A stretch of 7,856 nucleotides of DNA, taken from positions 1 to 7,856 of the forward strand of contig JAFGGF010000405.1 in the NCBI GenBank assembly GCA_016930735.1. Reading direction: 5' to 3'. Under the pieces are notes generated by a model. It saw only the letters and a list, made by a program, of their open reading frames with translations. It was not told the origin of the DNA and did no database searches. The translations under genes were made by a program, and so were the position numbers. Source of the stretch: Prolixibacteraceae bacterium. Lineage in GTDB: Bacteria > Bacteroidota > Bacteroidia > Bacteroidales > Prolixibacteraceae. Of this stretch, positions 6,783 to 7,856 are shown piece by piece (within the stretch, counting starts at the first letter, position 1; each line of letters opens with the position of its first letter).

Positions 6783-6791
6783 TAACTTTTG
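6783..6791 (+). promoter_or_regulatory. Possible -7 promoter element upstream of lpdA
   Basis: TAACTTTTG resembles TAnnTTTG with one extra T. It lies about 70 nt before the lpdA ATG in the 130-nt gap after the DUF1460 gene. No clear -33 TTTG is seen at the usual spacing, so this is only a candidate. Confidence 0.25.
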
Positions 6792-6859
6792 CAAAAACCT
6801 TTCTAAGAATAAGGTGTTATTATATAAAATCAAATCGTAAACCGTAAAATAAAAATACA

Positions 6860-7856
6860 ATGGATTTTGATATACTTTTAATCGGCAGTGGCCCGGGTGG
6901 CTACGTTGCAGCTATCAGAGCTTCACAACTTGGATTTAAAGTTGGTGTTGTCGAAAAAGAAAACCTGGGGGGTATTTGCCTGAACTGGGGATGTATCCCA
7001 ACCAAATCGTTGCTAAAAAGTGCTCAGGCTTATGAATATGCACTTCACGCAAAAGAATACGGAGTTTCTATTTCAGGGGAAGTTAAACCTGATTTTGTGG
7101 GGATGGTTAGCCGTAGCCGAGGTGTTGCCGATGGAATGAGCAAGGGCATTCAATATCTTTTTAAAAAGAATAAAATTGAAACCATTGCCGGTTTTGGTAA
7201 GCTAACCGGAAATGGAACAGTGGAAGTAACTGACAATGAAGGAAAGAAAAAAACAGTAACAGCCAAACATATTATCCTGGCAACAGGAGCACGTTCACGC
7301 GAATTACCAAATTTACCTCAGGATGGTAAAAAAATAATTGGTTACCGAAAAGCGCTTACTCTGGAAAAACAGCCAAAATCGATGGTTGTTGTTGGTTCGG
7401 GTGCAATCGGAAGTGAATTTGCCTATTTCTATCAGTCGATCGGAACAGAAGTTACATTGGTAGAATTTATGCCAACTATAGTTCCGCTTGAAGATGTTGA
7501 AGTTTCAAAACAACTGGAACGATCATTCAAGAAAATGAAAATGAATGTATTAACAGCTTCCACGGTTGAAAAAGTTGACACTTCAGGTGAGTTATGCAAA
7601 GTAACCATCAAAACGAAAAAAGGAGAAGAATTTGTTGATGCTGAAGTAGTTCTTTCAGCGGTAGGAATTACTCCAAATACTGAAAACATAGGACTGGAAG
7701 AATTGGGCATAGCCACAGAAAACGGAAAGGTAAAAGTTGATGAATATTACAAAACAAATGTTGAAGGAGTTTATGCAATTGGCGATATAATTAATACACC
7801 TGCTTTGGCTCATGTTGCATCAGCTGAAGGAATTGTTTGTGTCGAAAAAATTGCCG
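6860..7856 (+). CDS. lpdA: Dihydrolipoyl dehydrogenase (lipoamide dehydrogenase, E3), N-terminal two-thirds
   Basis: The frame is open from the ATG at 6860 to the window edge, about 332 codons. Lpd is the FAD enzyme that reoxidises dihydrolipoamide with NAD+ in 2-oxoacid dehydrogenase complexes and the glycine cleavage system. Visible parts are the FAD-binding GSGPGG (9-14), the redox disulfide GGICLNWGCIPTKSLL (37-52, Cys40 and Cys45), ATGA with the following Arg, the NAD-binding VVVGSGAIGSEFA near the middle, and the second FAD motif YAIGDI close to the edge. The C-terminal dimerisation domain with the His-Glu pair lies beyond the window, where about 120-140 residues are expected. The CLNWGC form of the disulfide motif is that of lipoamide dehydrogenase; glutathione and mercuric reductases differ there. 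The start gives the family N-terminus MDFDILLIG. Which complex it serves cannot be told, because no E1, E2 or gcv gene is in view. Confidence 0.95.
   Translation, partial: MDFDILLIGSGPGGYVAAIRASQLGFKVGVVEKENLGGICLNWGCIPTKSLLKSAQAYEYALHAKEYGVSISGEVKPDFVGMVSRSRGVADGMSKGIQYLFKKNKIETIAGFGKLTGNGTVEVTDNEGKKKTVTAKHIILATGARSRELPNLPQDGKKIIGYRKALTLEKQPKSMVVVGSGAIGSEFAYFYQSIGTEVTLVEFMPTIVPLEDVEVSKQLERSFKKMKMNVLTASTVEKVDTSGELCKVTIKTKKGEEFVDAEVVLSAVGITPNTENIGLEELGIATENGKVKVDEYYKTNVEGVYAIGDIINTPALAHVASAEGIVCVEKIA

Noticed and set aside
7432..7716. Minus-strand open frame of 94 codons near the right edge
   Set aside because: It is antisense to lpdA, which is unmistakable in the plus strand here. The Ser/Thr-rich translation is a codon-bias artefact.

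Overview
The window looks like a chromosomal segment of a Bacteroidota bacterium, probably class Bacteroidia. The DNA is A+T-rich and genes start without Shine-Dalgarno sequences. At least one promoter matches the Bacteroidota -7 consensus TAnnTTTG. The gene set (three-gene transhydrogenase, DUF1460 lipoprotein, secreted putative esterase) also fits. No mobile element, CRISPR array, tRNA or rRNA was seen. Genus and species cannot be read from the sequence.

Layout. (1) Bases 1-87 are the 3' end of a small VF530/DUF2132-family gene. (2) Bases 259-3157 hold a compact operon, pntAA-pntAB-pntB, for the proton-translocating NAD(P) transhydrogenase, with 6-7 nt between genes. (3) Bases 3176-4582 on the minus strand, convergent with pntB, encode an unusual protein. 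It has an unrecognised N-terminal domain, a cysteine repeat region and a C-terminal HU/IHF-like DNA-binding domain. (4) After a divergent intergenic region, bases 4828-5688 encode a secreted alpha/beta-hydrolase of the putative esterase family, followed by a clear hairpin terminator. (5) Bases 5854-6729 encode a DUF1460 (amidase-like, NlpC/P60-type) lipoprotein behind a near-consensus promoter, which is overlapped by a perfect GTCCCGA/TCGGGAC inverted repeat. (6) From 6860 to the window edge runs the first ~332 codons of dihydrolipoyl dehydrogenase.

How the genes relate. The transhydrogenase genes form one functional unit linking the NADH/NADPH balance to the proton gradient. Lpd is also a redox enzyme (lipoamide/NAD) but appears separately transcribed. 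The esterase and the amidase-like lipoprotein are both exported, yet a terminator and a new promoter separate them. The HU-fusion protein is the least ordinary item. Its architecture has no function I can name, and it is the best candidate here for something undescribed. No stretch over 300 bases lacks a gene. The longest gap, 4583-4827, holds divergent 5' regions with only weak promoter-like sequences.
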